From: Limnospira platensis
Lineage (GTDB): Bacteria; Cyanobacteriota; Cyanobacteriia; Cyanobacteriales; Microcoleaceae
Length of the DNA stretch: 64,000 nt
Reading direction: 5' to 3' (one strand)
Assembly: GCF_046480435.1 (NCBI RefSeq)
Contig: NZ_PKGC01000001.1
Shown here: piece after piece, positions 44,282-53,966 of the stretch
Layout: each line of letters begins with the position of its first letter
How positions within the stretch are numbered: the stretch's first letter is position 1
The notes under the pieces: model-generated
What the model saw: the letters and a program-made list of their open reading frames with translations, nothing else
What the model was told of the DNA's origin: nothing
Databases searched by the model: none
Translations under genes and position numbers: made by a program

Positions 44282-45160
44282 ATGAACCGATCAACTGTGA
44301 CCAGACTTGATTTGCTAATCCGTTCCCTGGGTAAAACTGGACTGTGGGTAAATGTCGCCCTAGGGTTTGCGTTTCTATACCTACCGATCGCCATTTTAGT
44401 GGTTTATTCGTTCAATGCTTCCCGTTTTAACGCGGTGTGGAGTGGATTTACCCTAGACTGGTATAGGAGTTTATTGGGAAGCATTCCAGCACAGACGGCG
44501 GATCTATCGACGACGGGAGTTTGGTCAGCCTTATATAATAGTCTGATAGTGGCTACTATTTCCAGTGCGATCGCCACCATTTTAGGAACGGCGATCGCTT
44601 TAGCATTAGAACGCTATAAATTTCCTGGTTATCAACTTTTAGAAAGTTTGCTATTTTTACCAATGGTTATCCCCGAAATCACCTTGGGAATTTCCTTGTT
44701 GGTATTTATGACCCTAATTTTTCGGCTAGTAGAAAACCTCACCGGGATGCGATTAAGTCTCGGTTTACCAACTGTAATTATTGGTCATATCACCTTTAGC
44801 ATTTCCTTTGTCACCATTGTAGTCAGGGCGAGAGTAGCAGACCTTGACCCTAGACTAGAAGAAGCCGCATTAGATTTAGGAGCCAATGAATGGCGAGTGT
44901 TTCAGCGGGTGACTTTTCCCTTAATTTGGCCGGGTATTTTCAGCGCCAGTTTATTAGCATTTACCTTATCATTAGATGATTTTGTGGTATCATTTTTTAC
45001 CAGCGGGGTAGGTGCTACTACTTTGCCATTATTTGTTTATGGTATGATTAAACTATCGGTTACACCTGCCATTAATGCCATCTCAACTTTGATGTTATTA
45101 ATATCCTTGATTCTGCTATTATCTTCTTTAAAATTGGGAGGTACTGCCGGGTTGGAGTAA
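44282..45160 (+). CDS. potC: Spermidine/putrescine ABC transporter permease PotC
   Basis: Second permease subunit of the polyamine-type importer, also 292 residues. Six helices, beginning at about 22-42 (LWVNVALGFAFLYLPIAILV). The EAA loop is EEAALDLGANEWRVFQRVTF (about 196-215). The segment FTLSLDDFVVSFFTSGVGA is a PotC-type signature. It works with PotB (42747-43625). The separation by a reverse-strand gene is unusual because these genes normally overlap. Confidence 0.9.
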   Translation: MNRSTVTRLDLLIRSLGKTGLWVNVALGFAFLYLPIAILVVYSFNASRFNAVWSGFTLDWYRSLLGSIPAQTADLSTTGVWSALYNSLIVATISSAIATILGTAIALALERYKFPGYQLLESLLFLPMVIPEITLGISLLVFMTLIFRLVENLTGMRLSLGLPTVIIGHITFSISFVTIVVRARVADLDPRLEEAALDLGANEWRVFQRVTFPLIWPGIFSASLLAFTLSLDDFVVSFFTSGVGATTLPLFVYGMIKLSVTPAINAISTLMLLISLILLLSSLKLGGTAGLE

Positions 45161-45420
45161 AATTACATAACTCCTGTTAGCAGGTGAGGTAGTGGTAGCT
45201 GGGGAGTATAGCCATCTGTAGGGAGAAACCCTCAGTTTGTCTTGCCCCTAGAACCCAAGGTAGCGATCGCTACGGAAATAGATATCCTGATTTCCGACGA
45301 TAGCATAGCACAATAGAGAATGTGGGCTGATGATCTAACTGAAGAAGATTATAGATAATCACCCCAACTCTGAGGATAAATATATTTATAATAGAGGTTG
45401 GTCTAATTTTAGTGGGTCGG

Positions 45421-46785
45421 ATGGATATACAACAGGATTATAATCAGCAGTGCCTTCAAAGGTTAATTTGGGCAATGAATCAACTTGGGATTGATGTAGA
45501 CGCGAAAAAACTGGTCAGCATTTCGGAATTAATTGTCCAAACCATGACCGGACCGTGGCGGTATTTTCATACCCCAGATCATATTTTTGAGGTGGGAGGT
45601 TCCGAAGATGCTATTGAGGTATTAGCCGCCTTATTCCATGATGTGGTTTATGTGCAGGTTGACCAAAGCGTTAACTTTAATCTTACCTATTACTTAGTTC
45701 CCTTCATTCGCCAAGTAGGAGAACATCTTTGGATTCGTGAAGCCGTAGATATTCCTGAAGATCCCACCTTTGAAATGGTGCGGATAATTTTTGATATGTC
45801 TCCGGGGAAAATGCTCTTACCTTTAGAAGGGCAAAATGAGTTTTTAAGTGCTTTAGTGGCGGCGAAAGTATTACAACCTTTTCTTAGTCAAGAGTTGTTA
45901 GCGCAAATAGTCGCCTGTATAGAAGCTACAATTCCCTTCCGAACTCCTACCCAAACCGGATTAAATAATAGCGATATTTTATATCAAAGATTACAGGCGA
46001 TCGTTGACAAATTCAACCTTAAATTAACCGATGGGGAGCTAATCGAAACTGTCAAGCGATCGATTCGTATGGCTAATCGTGACGTGCGGAGTTTCGCCGA
46101 TCCTAGTGCAGCCAGATTTTTAGATAATACCTGGAACCTAATTCCTGAAACTAATCATCATCTGAATAATCCTAGTGCTTACACCATTGGTCAATATAGA
46201 ACAGCCCTCCAAAAAATGGAAGGGTTTATGAATTTTCTGAAGCCGGAAGTGGTTTTTCATCAATTCCGAGGCTATCCCGAAGATAGCATTTATGAACAAT
46301 TGGTATCCAGGGCAAAAAGAAATATTGCCGTGGGTCGATTATATCTAGGTAGTAAATTATTTACTATTGCCTTTTTAGAAGCCTTATCTCTGCGATTTGG
46401 TCGCGTAATTCCGGTTTCTACTTTAATGGGAGAAATGCCATCGGAAAATTTTGTGACGGTTTCTTTGATAGATTTTCTGCCGGAAATAGAAAATGATTAT
46501 CACCCTGAAGATGAATTAGAATCTACGGTGCTTATTCTTCTGGAAAAAGGGAGAACTCAGCATTCTTACTATGATATCAAAAATTCACCTTTGACAACAT
46601 ATATGGTGAAGCAAATGGGATTTGCAGAAATGCAAAATCAACGGAACCGCGCCCAAAAGTTTTTTCAACAGGAAATCTCGTCAGAGGAATTTTTAGCTGG
46701 ATGTGATCCACACATTAAAAAAACCGTGACTGAGGGAATTGTCAAATTATTTGATACTCGGAAAGTCGCCTTGCTGGGTGGCTAA
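45421..46785 (+). CDS. HD-domain-like protein of unknown function
   Basis: 454 residues from the ATG at 45421; a GTG at 45412 would add three. The N-terminal third has a predicted HD-type metal site: YFHTPDHIFEV followed by LAALFHDVVY, giving H..H...HD spacing typical of HD phosphohydrolases. The remainder is alpha-helical, with no recognised domain. Related full-length proteins occur in cyanobacteria as uncharacterised. The substrate could be a nucleotide, but this is not shown. It is a single transcription unit before pyk. Confidence 0.7.
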   Translation: MDIQQDYNQQCLQRLIWAMNQLGIDVDAKKLVSISELIVQTMTGPWRYFHTPDHIFEVGGSEDAIEVLAALFHDVVYVQVDQSVNFNLTYYLVPFIRQVGEHLWIREAVDIPEDPTFEMVRIIFDMSPGKMLLPLEGQNEFLSALVAAKVLQPFLSQELLAQIVACIEATIPFRTPTQTGLNNSDILYQRLQAIVDKFNLKLTDGELIETVKRSIRMANRDVRSFADPSAARFLDNTWNLIPETNHHLNNPSAYTIGQYRTALQKMEGFMNFLKPEVVFHQFRGYPEDSIYEQLVSRAKRNIAVGRLYLGSKLFTIAFLEALSLRFGRVIPVSTLMGEMPSENFVTVSLIDFLPEIENDYHPEDELESTVLILLEKGRTQHSYYDIKNSPLTTYMVKQMGFAEMQNQRNRAQKFFQQEISSEEFLAGCDPHIKKTVTEGIVKLFDTRKVALLGG

Positions 46786-46940
46786 GTGGTTGGGTTGACA
46801 AAATCCTGAAAATGTCCGGTGATTTAACATTGGGTTAAGAAGAGATTATAGAGGGTATGGGAGAGTTATCAAATTGCCAATATACTTTTATAATATAGGT
46901 GGCGAGCTGATGTAAATCCATGAGATTATCGGATCTATGA

Positions 46941-46956
46941 ATAGGCGATCGCCTAT
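46941..46956. promoter_or_regulatory. Extended HIP1 palindrome upstream of pyk
   Basis: ATAGGCGATCGCCTAT is a perfect 16-bp palindrome centred on GCGATCGC, 62 bp before the pyk ATG. It is longer than the HIP1 octamer common in this genome, so it could be an operator, but chance extension of HIP1 is possible. Confidence 0.3.
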
Positions 46957-47017
46957 GATTATGACTCTCGCAGATAACTCAATTCATACACTGACCTAAT
47001 TATTTACTCAAGGGATT

Positions 47018-48439
47018 ATGAAACCTTTAAACCGTCGAACTAAAATTGTAGCTACCATTGGTCCAGCTAGTAATTCCCGTGAAGTGCTTTATCAAATGAT
47101 CCAAGCGGGGATGAATGTAGTACGCCTCAACTTCTCCCATGGTAGCCATGAACAACACACTAAAACAGTCGCCTTACTGAAAGAAATTTCACAGGAGTTA
47201 AAAACATCTATCACCCTATTACAAGATCTACAGGGTCCTAAAATTAGGGTAGGACAGCTTCCTGATGGTGGTATACAATTGATGGCGGGAGAATATATTA
47301 CCCTAGTTCCTATTGACCAATACGAGAGTAAACCTAATACGATTGCGATCGACTATCTGCACCTGGGAGAAGAAGCGGAAATCGGTGCCCAGGTTCTGCT
47401 AGATGATGGATTATTGGAATTGAAGGTTGAGGAAATTTCCGGGAATCAAGTTAAATGTAAAATCATTGAAGGAGGGACTCTGAAAAGCCGTAAAGGGGTT
47501 AATCTTCCCAGTTTAACTCTACGTTTACCGTCTTTAACTGAAAAAGATCAGCAAGATTTAGAATTTGGGATTTCTCTAGGTGTTGATTGGGTGTCTCTTA
47601 GCTTTGTGCGGAACGCAGAAGATGTGCGAGTTCTTAAAGACTTTTTAGCGTCCAAAAATGCGTCACAAATATCGGTGATGGCCAAAATCGAAAAACCTCA
47701 AGCGATCGCTAATTTAGAGGAGATTATTTCCGAGTGTAATGGTTTAATGGTAGCCCGGGGTGATCTGGGGGTCGAAATGAGTCCCGAAAGAGTCCCACTA
47801 CTGCAAAAACAAATTATTCGCCTTTGCAATCAAAAAGGGATTCCAGTAATTACAGCTACTCAAATGCTGGACAGTATGATCAATAATCCCCGTCCGACAA
47901 GGGCTGAAGCCTCCGATGTAGCTAATGCAATTATTGATGGAACTGATGCGGTGATGTTATCAGGGGAATCAGCAGTTGGTAAATATCCGATTCGGGCTGT
48001 GGAAATGTTAGCGAAAATTGCAGAGGACGTGGAACCGGAAATCAATTTCATCAACTACCCACCCGCGTTCAATGATGAGACCCATGCTATCAGTGAAGCG
48101 ATAAATACCATTGATAAAATTATCGATCTACATTGTATTATTGCCTACACCTGTAGTGGTTATACTGGGCAATTAGCGGCGGCTGAACGCCCGAAAGCGC
48201 CTGTGGTTGCCTTAACTCCTAATCCCAAGGTTTACCATCGTTTAAACCTGGTTTGGGGTGTGAAACCTCTGCTGCTGGAACAGGAGGTAGAATCCTTTGA
48301 GGAACTGATAAATCAAGCCCAAACTTATCTATTAGTGCGCCAAATGGCTTCCCCCGGAGACAAAATTTTGATTATTGGTGGTATCCCTTCTGGGAAGGCT
48401 AAGGGAACCAATTTTATCAAAATCCACACCATAGGATAA
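47018..48439 (+). CDS. pyk: Pyruvate kinase
   Basis: Converts phosphoenolpyruvate and ADP to pyruvate and ATP. The 473 residues match the short type (like Synechocystis Pyk2), without the extra C-terminal PEP-utiliser domain of the long cyanobacterial isozyme. Motifs: RTKIVATIGPAS at the N-terminus, MNVVRLNFSHGSHEQH, the catalytic MAKIEKPQAI, MVARGDLGVEM and TRAEASDVANAIIDGTDAVM with its Thr/Glu active-site loop. The C-terminal regulatory domain is complete. A palindrome lies in the upstream region. The gene is followed by dispersed repeats. Confidence 0.95.
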   Translation: MKPLNRRTKIVATIGPASNSREVLYQMIQAGMNVVRLNFSHGSHEQHTKTVALLKEISQELKTSITLLQDLQGPKIRVGQLPDGGIQLMAGEYITLVPIDQYESKPNTIAIDYLHLGEEAEIGAQVLLDDGLLELKVEEISGNQVKCKIIEGGTLKSRKGVNLPSLTLRLPSLTEKDQQDLEFGISLGVDWVSLSFVRNAEDVRVLKDFLASKNASQISVMAKIEKPQAIANLEEIISECNGLMVARGDLGVEMSPERVPLLQKQIIRLCNQKGIPVITATQMLDSMINNPRPTRAEASDVANAIIDGTDAVMLSGESAVGKYPIRAVEMLAKIAEDVEPEINFINYPPAFNDETHAISEAINTIDKIIDLHCIIAYTCSGYTGQLAAAERPKAPVVALTPNPKVYHRLNLVWGVKPLLLEQEVESFEELINQAQTYLLVRQMASPGDKILIIGGIPSGKAKGTNFIKIHTIG

Positions 48440-48712
48440 TGAATAATGAATAATGAATAATTAACAATTGTTCATTATTGATTGATCACGTTGTAGGGGC
48501 GGGTTTAACAGTTAATTAGATTACCCACCGACCATATTAATCAACCCGCCCTCAATCACCCGCGAATTAATAATTAATTATTAATTATTAATTATTAACC
48601 AGGTGGGGTGGGGCGGGTTTAGTAATCTTACTGGTGGGATATTTCATTGACAGTGGAACCCGCCCCTACAGGATAATGGATAATGGATAATGGATAACAG
48701 GGAATAATTAAA
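48434..48712. repeat. Repeat cluster after pyk: heptamers and MITE-like palindromes (copy B)
   Basis: TAATGAA heptamers begin at the pyk stop (about 48437-48459) and run into an inverted AATAATGAA/TTCATTATT pair. GGGGCGGGTT-type and AACCCGCCC-type arms near 48495 and 48543 form a first palindromic unit. A second has GGGGCGGGTT at 48610-48619 and AACCCGCCCC at 48657-48666. It shares its interior with the unit at 7509-7565. GGATAAT heptamers (about 48672-48699) close the cluster. No coding capacity. Confidence 0.75.
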
Positions 48713-48720
48713 AGTAAGAA

Positions 48721-50484
48721 TTATCTGCCTCTGGCGAGATTACGGAAGGTTGTATATTGAGGGTCAAAAAGTAGCTTGATAGTTCCTGTGGGTCCGTTGC
48801 GGTGTTTGGTGATAATAATTTCGGTTAGACCGCGATCTGGTGAATCTGGGTTGTAGTAATCATCTCGATATAGCATAATTACTATATCGGCATCCTGCTC
48901 AATGGAGTTGTGGACGATGATATTATTAGCTACAAAATTATGTAAACCGGGAACTGTTAAATCATATACATCGGTTTCTGTAGCGGGTTCAATGGCAGAA
49001 ATTTCATCCCAATAAATATTAGTTTCGGCGGTACAAGCGATTTGACAACCCGTAGTCAATTTATCTAAACGTTCCCAACCTTTGAGGGTAAAAAATTGAT
49101 GATTAGCGGTGGCTTGTATAGTACCTCCTAAACGAGTTTTTAAATGAAAAGTTGGCTTAACTCCGGTGGCAAAAACTCGCTGAACTGTGGCTTTTTCTAA
49201 CTTTTGAGTGTCTGGATTTACAGCTAAAACTGAAAAGTCAGATTTGCCAACTAATTCTCGAATGGGAACTGGTAAACGACTATCTACTAGGGTGACTAAA
49301 CTATCCCCTGATAAACAACCAGACTCTCTTAAATCGGACATCATGGGACGTTTATTGGTGCGTGATTCAACGCCTCGACTTAATTGGGAGAGGGTGATTA
49401 CTGGCAGATTTAGTTCCCTAGCTAAACCTTTAAGCGATCGCGTAATGCGAGATAATTCCTGGACTCGGTTATCAGGGTTAGCACCTTCCATTAACTGCAA
49501 ATAATCAATTAAAACCAACCCTAAGTTACCACCTTGTTTAGACTGTAGCTGGCGGGTTTTTGAGCGCATTTCGGTAACTGTAAGGTTGGGAGTATCATCA
49601 ATAAAAATTGGCAATTCTGATAGGGTTCCGATCGCCTGAGTGAGGGGTTCCCATTCAGCTTGGCTAATGCGTCCCGATCGCAGTCGATTACTTTCAATTC
49701 TGGCTTCACTAGATAACAGTCGTTGAACTAACTGTTCCTTAGACATTTCTAGGCTAAAAACGGCAATTGGTAAATTGTGTTTTTTAGCAATACTATGGGC
49801 GATCGAAATAGCAAAACTGGTTTTTCCCATAGAGGGACGACCAGCTACAATAATTAAATCCGACCGTTGAAAGCCTCCGGTCATGGCATCTAAGTCATAA
49901 AAACCGCATTCAATACCTGGTAATGCTAATCCTTCGGAGCGTTCTTCAATGCCCTGAAATGTCTCAATTAAGGTTTCTGAAATTGACAATAAATCGGGTT
50001 TTGGTTTAATTTGTGTTACCCCAAAAATCCGCTGTTCGGCTTGGTCTAAAACCTTTTCTAATTCCATGTTAGTCTGATAGCCTAACTGGGCGACTTCCTG
50101 ACCAGCTTGGATTAACTGACGGCGCAAAAACTTATCTATGACCAATAAAGAATACTGGTCAATATTAACAGCGGAAATAGTGCGATCGACTAATTCGGCT
50201 AACTTCATCTGACCGCCAGCAGCATCTAATTGATTATGATCTGCTAACCAGGTAGTAACGGTCATTAAATCTGTGGGTTTTCCCTGTAAATGAAGGGTTA
50301 GGGTAGCCCGATAAATACTTTGATGGGCGCTAATGGCAAAATGTTCTGGTTTGAGGATGTCGGCGACGCGACTAATAGCTTCCGGGTCAAGAAGTATGCC
50401 ACCTAAAATGGCTTCCTCCGCCTCAATATTTTGGGGAGGGTTGCGATCGTTGCTTAACGGCGATATCGGCAGACTCTCAGCCAT
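48721..50484 (-). CDS. dnaB: Replicative DNA helicase DnaB with a mini-intein
   Basis: Hexameric helicase that unwinds DNA at the replication fork. The 587-residue precursor contains an N-terminal domain (1-155), the RecA-like ATPase domain with Walker A GRPSMGKTS (215-223) and Walker B LVLIDYLQLM. An intein at 390-526 interrupts RESG and SIEQDADIV. After splicing the mature protein would be 450 residues, the normal DnaB length. Splice residues are intact (Cys1, His-Asn at the end, Ser+1). The helicase's C-terminal residues 527-587 follow. Adjacent to rplI on the same strand, as often in cyanobacteria. Confidence 0.95.
   Translation of the reverse strand: MAESLPISPLSNDRNPPQNIEAEEAILGGILLDPEAISRVADILKPEHFAISAHQSIYRATLTLHLQGKPTDLMTVTTWLADHNQLDAAGGQMKLAELVDRTISAVNIDQYSLLVIDKFLRRQLIQAGQEVAQLGYQTNMELEKVLDQAEQRIFGVTQIKPKPDLLSISETLIETFQGIEERSEGLALPGIECGFYDLDAMTGGFQRSDLIIVAGRPSMGKTSFAISIAHSIAKKHNLPIAVFSLEMSKEQLVQRLLSSEARIESNRLRSGRISQAEWEPLTQAIGTLSELPIFIDDTPNLTVTEMRSKTRQLQSKQGGNLGLVLIDYLQLMEGANPDNRVQELSRITRSLKGLARELNLPVITLSQLSRGVESRTNKRPMMSDLRESGCLSGDSLVTLVDSRLPVPIRELVGKSDFSVLAVNPDTQKLEKATVQRVFATGVKPTFHLKTRLGGTIQATANHQFFTLKGWERLDKLTTGCQIACTAETNIYWDEISAIEPATETDVYDLTVPGLHNFVANNIIVHNSIEQDADIVIMLYRDDYYNPDSPDRGLTEIIITKHRNGPTGTIKLLFDPQYTTFRNLARGR
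48907..49317 (-). other. DnaB mini-intein (137 residues, no endonuclease)
   Basis: Begins CLSGDSLVTL (block A), contains GTIQATANHQFFTL (block B with the TxxH motif) and ends YDLTVPGLHNFVANNIIVHN (blocks F and G), before Ser+1. At 137 residues there is no space for a homing endonuclease. The insertion point RESG/SIEQD is the same as that of the well-known Synechocystis DnaB intein, which keeps an endonuclease domain of nearly 300 residues. This looks like a natural endonuclease deletion. Confidence 0.93.
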
Positions 50485-50599
50485 AATTAGGATATTGTAG
50501 ACGGTAGATAGTAGATAGTGGCTGTTTAACAGTTATTAATTAGCGGAAGCGGGGGCGCGTCTGGCTTGCGCCCCAGGATAGTTCTATGGTAGCAGATAG

Positions 50600-51058
50600 C
50601 TACTCAGCAACTACATGGATTTCCACGGTGGCGGTAACTTCAGGATGGAGTTTGATCTCAGCCTTATAGAAACCAATTTTGTTAATATCAGGTAAGGTGA
50701 TACCACGGCGATCTACTTCTTGACCTGTAGCCTTCTGAATGGCTTCGGCTAGTTCGCTGGTGGTGACGGTTCCAAAGATAGCCTCATTTTCGCCGACTTG
50801 TTTAGCAATGGTAAACCGACCGATGGTTTCCAGGGCGGTTTTGCGGGATTGGGCTTGTTGTTTAAGTTCAATCAACCGTTGACGTTCTTCTTCCCGGCGG
50901 CGTTCGACCTGTCTGAGAATACCGGGAGTGGCGCGGACTGCGAAACTATAGGGTAGCAAATAGTTGCGCGCATAACCGGGGGCTACTTCTACTAAATCGC
51001 CTTCCCGTCCTAATTTGCTAACATCCTTAGTGAGAACGACTTGAGTTCGCTTTGACAT
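50600..51058 (-). CDS. rplI: Ribosomal protein L9
   Basis: 152-residue 50S subunit protein, full length. The N-terminal rRNA-binding domain has VVLTKDVSKLGREGDLVEVA and the characteristic PGYARNYLLP. A long basic connecting helix (about 45-75, rich in Arg/Glu/Gln) leads to the C-terminal domain (about 80-152) ending in VTATVEIHVVAE. It precedes dnaB by 115 bp on the same strand and may be co-transcribed with it. Confidence 0.96.
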   Translation of the reverse strand: MSKRTQVVLTKDVSKLGREGDLVEVAPGYARNYLLPYSFAVRATPGILRQVERRREEERQRLIELKQQAQSRKTALETIGRFTIAKQVGENEAIFGTVTTSELAEAIQKATGQEVDRRGITLPDINKIGFYKAEIKLHPEVTATVEIHVVAE

Positions 51059-51214
51059 AATGGTTCCTCATAACTTTTTTAACCCAAACACTCTATCTTA
51101 GCGATATAAAGGGGGCGATCGCAAGTAAAAACGAAAAAATCTGTGTCGGGCAGTCCGGGCAGATTTCAGGTATAATCGACGGTAAAATTTAATATGACTT
51201 GAATTGTACCTAAA

Positions 51215-51997
51215 ATGACACAGACACAAGCCGGTCCGCCCCAAGACTCGCAAACACCCGTTTCTGATGCTGTCATTATCGCTCAGGATGTCCATAAGTG
51301 GTATGGTAATAACTTCCATGTTCTCCGAGGTGTCAGCCTAACGGTGAGACGGGGTGAGGTGGTGGTGATCATGGGTCCGAGTGGTTCGGGAAAATCTACG
51401 TTTATTCGGACATTTAACGCTTTGGAGGAATTTCAGGAAGGGAGTATTGTTATTGACGGGATCACGCTTTCCCATGATTTGAAAAATATTGAGGAAATTC
51501 GTCGGGAAGTGGGAATGGTGTTCCAGCAGTTTAACCTATTCCCCCATTTAACCATCCTGCAAAATGTCACCCTAGCACCGATCTGGGTGAGGCGATGGCC
51601 GAAAGCTAAGGCTGAGGAGGTGGCTATGCAACTTTTGGAAAGGGTTGGTATTCTGGAACAGGCGAAAAAGTATCCGGGTCAGCTTTCTGGGGGTCAGCAG
51701 CAACGGGTGGCGATCGCCCGCGCCCTAGCTATGCAACCGAAAATTATGTTATTTGATGAACCTACGTCCGCCCTCGACCCGGAAATGGTGCGGGAAGTAT
51801 TGGATGCGATGCGGACTTTGGCTAGTGAGGGGATGACGATGGTTTGTGTCACCCATGAGGTAGGATTTGCGCGAGAAGTAGCCGATCGCGTTGTTTTGAT
51901 GTCAGATGGTCTGTTGGTGGAAGAAGGGACTCCAGAGGAGTTTTTCAACAATCCTCAAGAAGAACGGACTAAGAGATTTTTGTCACAAATTCTATAG
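51215..51997 (+). CDS. Amino-acid ABC transporter ATP-binding protein (GlnQ type)
   Basis: 260-residue ATPase of a polar/basic amino-acid importer. Walker A GPSGSGKST, Q loop VFQQFNLFPHLT, signature LSGGQQQRVAIARALA, Walker B MLFDEPTSALDPE and H loop VCVTHEVGFA are all present. An N-terminal extension of about 15 residues (TQTQAGPPQDSQTPVSD) precedes the domain. No permease or binding protein is nearby. Orphan ATPases serving one or more permeases are known for cyanobacterial amino-acid systems (for example BgtA in Anabaena), so a shared role is possible. Substrate cannot be told from sequence. Confidence 0.9.
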   Translation: MTQTQAGPPQDSQTPVSDAVIIAQDVHKWYGNNFHVLRGVSLTVRRGEVVVIMGPSGSGKSTFIRTFNALEEFQEGSIVIDGITLSHDLKNIEEIRREVGMVFQQFNLFPHLTILQNVTLAPIWVRRWPKAKAEEVAMQLLERVGILEQAKKYPGQLSGGQQQRVAIARALAMQPKIMLFDEPTSALDPEMVREVLDAMRTLASEGMTMVCVTHEVGFAREVADRVVLMSDGLLVEEGTPEEFFNNPQEERTKRFLSQIL

Positions 51998-52053
51998 TAG
52001 AGTTGAAAACCTGAAACGGTTAGCAGGAAAACATTGCAGACATCAGGGATAAG

Positions 52054-53778
52054 TTATCTGTCGCTGGTGGCTTTTTCGGTTGGGCTCAAATTCCCGGGGA
52101 GACGGTTAATAGATAGAGGATGCCAAAGTTGTTGGAGACGGTGCGCGGGAAGGGTCAAATAAAGAACATCTCCAGGATTTAGCAGGGAGTCTAATAACTT
52201 CCAACTATGTATAGTTTGGCTGTTGGTTTCGATGTACAGGGGGACAAAATCAACTCTGGTGGCGACATCTCTCACCCTTTGTCCGCAAAAGGGATGGTTA
52301 GCGGTGATGAGGGTAGCTAGGGCGACCCAAAGACTATCAGCGGTGATGCCATTGCCTAAAATTCTACCGCCGATCGCCGCTGCCGCAAAGGCGGGCGTAG
52401 CAATTTCTGTGGGACTCAAAACGGTCTCAAAATCAAATACCTGCTGAACCATTAACCCAAATTGAGGGTCTTGGTTACGAACTATCATCCGCAGGTGGGG
52501 TGCTATAGCCCTGGCGCTGAGGGCTATTTCTAGGTTGGCGGTGTCGTCACTGGTGACGGCGAGGAGGGCTTCTGCTTGTCGAACATTGACGCTGTCTAAG
52601 ACAGACGACAGGGAAGCATCACCTTCGACAAAGGGTATTCTAAGCGATCGCACTGTACTGATAAAGCGACAGTTAGGATCGCGATCAATGACCACTACCT
52701 CATAGCCGCTGCGGTGTAGTTGTTCAGCAATTAGAACACCAATGCCACCCAAACCACAGATTATATAATGGTTGCGTTGTGGAACCCGTGTAGCGTTGAG
52801 ATATTCAGTTAACCTGGTTCCTAGTACAAAGTCATTAAGTAAGGCGTAACAGACACCAATTACCCCGGCACCTACTAGCATCATTATGGCGGTGAAGATT
52901 TTAATGCTATCAGGGGCATTTTCTGCGACTTTTTCATTACCACCAGCCCCGGTAATCATTCCTACTGAAAAATATAGGGAGTCAACTAGGGAATTATCTA
53001 AGTTAATGCTTACATAAGTTAGGGTAGCCAAGAAAATTGTCAGCATTAACACCAGGGTTATTAAAAGGGCTTTTTTGCCATGCTGTTGAAACTTTTTTAG
53101 GCTGTTGATGAATTTCATCCCCCTTTGATAGAGGCTGAAACGCTGGGTGCGGATACTGGGTTTAGTGGCAATAATTAGGCGATCGCCTACATCAAGTTTT
53201 TGTCCCTCAATAACTGCTGAAACTAGATCTAAGTGGCTATTATTAGGAATGTAATAGATCAGCATTCGATCGCGATCGCACCATAGGTCATGGAGGCTTT
53301 TACCGACCCAAGGATGTTCAGGATCGATAAATTCTTCATGAATTGGCCAGGTTTGGTTAAATAGTCGCAGTTGACCAATAGCACGACTTCCCAAAGCGGC
53401 AAAGGTAAACACGGGAGCGGCTAGGGCGGAGACGCTCATGGTAGTATGATCTGGTAAAATGCGATCGAGGCTTTGTCCTAAATTAGTATTAAACAGACGG
53501 CTAATAATTCGGATTTGGGGATTGAGAATCCTCGCTTGCATTAAAATTGCTAGATTGGTAGCATCATCATTACCAGCCAGTACGAGGGCATGGGCGCTTT
53601 GAATACCAGCGGCTAACAGGGTAGAGGCGGCGCGAAAACTACCGACAACTACATCTGATCCTTCACCTTTGACGGGTTGCTCATTCACCCCTACAACAAT
53701 AGCTCCTTGTTGTCTCAACAGACAAAAAATTTTGTAGCCAGTGCGTCCTAAATTGCAAACGATAATTCTAGGTTTCAT
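52054..53778 (-). CDS. RCK-regulated ion channel (TrkA-N/Kch type)
   Basis: 574-residue membrane protein. The first NAD-binding RCK domain (1-135, CNLGRTGYKIF) is followed by a TrkA-C-like segment. Two membrane helices flank a pore loop (TM1 about 237-258, pore 262-281, TM2 291-315). A second RCK domain has IICGLGGIGVLIAEQL (from 339), and then a C-terminal region. The pore loop reads VGMITGAGGN instead of the canonical TVGYG, so strict potassium selectivity is uncertain. Ligand gating by the RCK domains (Ca2+, NAD or nucleotides) is likely. Related channels without TVGYG occur in cyanobacteria, but the ion carried is not settled. Confidence 0.82.
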   Translation of the reverse strand: MKPRIIVCNLGRTGYKIFCLLRQQGAIVVGVNEQPVKGEGSDVVVGSFRAASTLLAAGIQSAHALVLAGNDDATNLAILMQARILNPQIRIISRLFNTNLGQSLDRILPDHTTMSVSALAAPVFTFAALGSRAIGQLRLFNQTWPIHEEFIDPEHPWVGKSLHDLWCDRDRMLIYYIPNNSHLDLVSAVIEGQKLDVGDRLIIATKPSIRTQRFSLYQRGMKFINSLKKFQQHGKKALLITLVLMLTIFLATLTYVSINLDNSLVDSLYFSVGMITGAGGNEKVAENAPDSIKIFTAIMMLVGAGVIGVCYALLNDFVLGTRLTEYLNATRVPQRNHYIICGLGGIGVLIAEQLHRSGYEVVVIDRDPNCRFISTVRSLRIPFVEGDASLSSVLDSVNVRQAEALLAVTSDDTANLEIALSARAIAPHLRMIVRNQDPQFGLMVQQVFDFETVLSPTEIATPAFAAAAIGGRILGNGITADSLWVALATLITANHPFCGQRVRDVATRVDFVPLYIETNSQTIHSWKLLDSLLNPGDVLYLTLPAHRLQQLWHPLSINRLPGNLSPTEKATSDR

Positions 53779-53966
53779 ATTTCAGGAATTGTGGACTCCC
53801 AGGGGAGGGTCTAGGTCTACTGTCGGGTGTGTAATCCACCATTATGACAGCCACAAATTATGACAATTGTATCCCATAACACCGTTTGGCGATTAGATAA
53901 ATACAGGGCGATCGCTATCAATCACCCTGAGTTAGAAAATCTGAGTTAGAAAAACTCTAGGTCAAT

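Noticed and set aside
48434..48712. Possible CRISPR array
   Set aside because: The heptamers are contiguous with no spacers, and the larger units are palindromic elements of different lengths.
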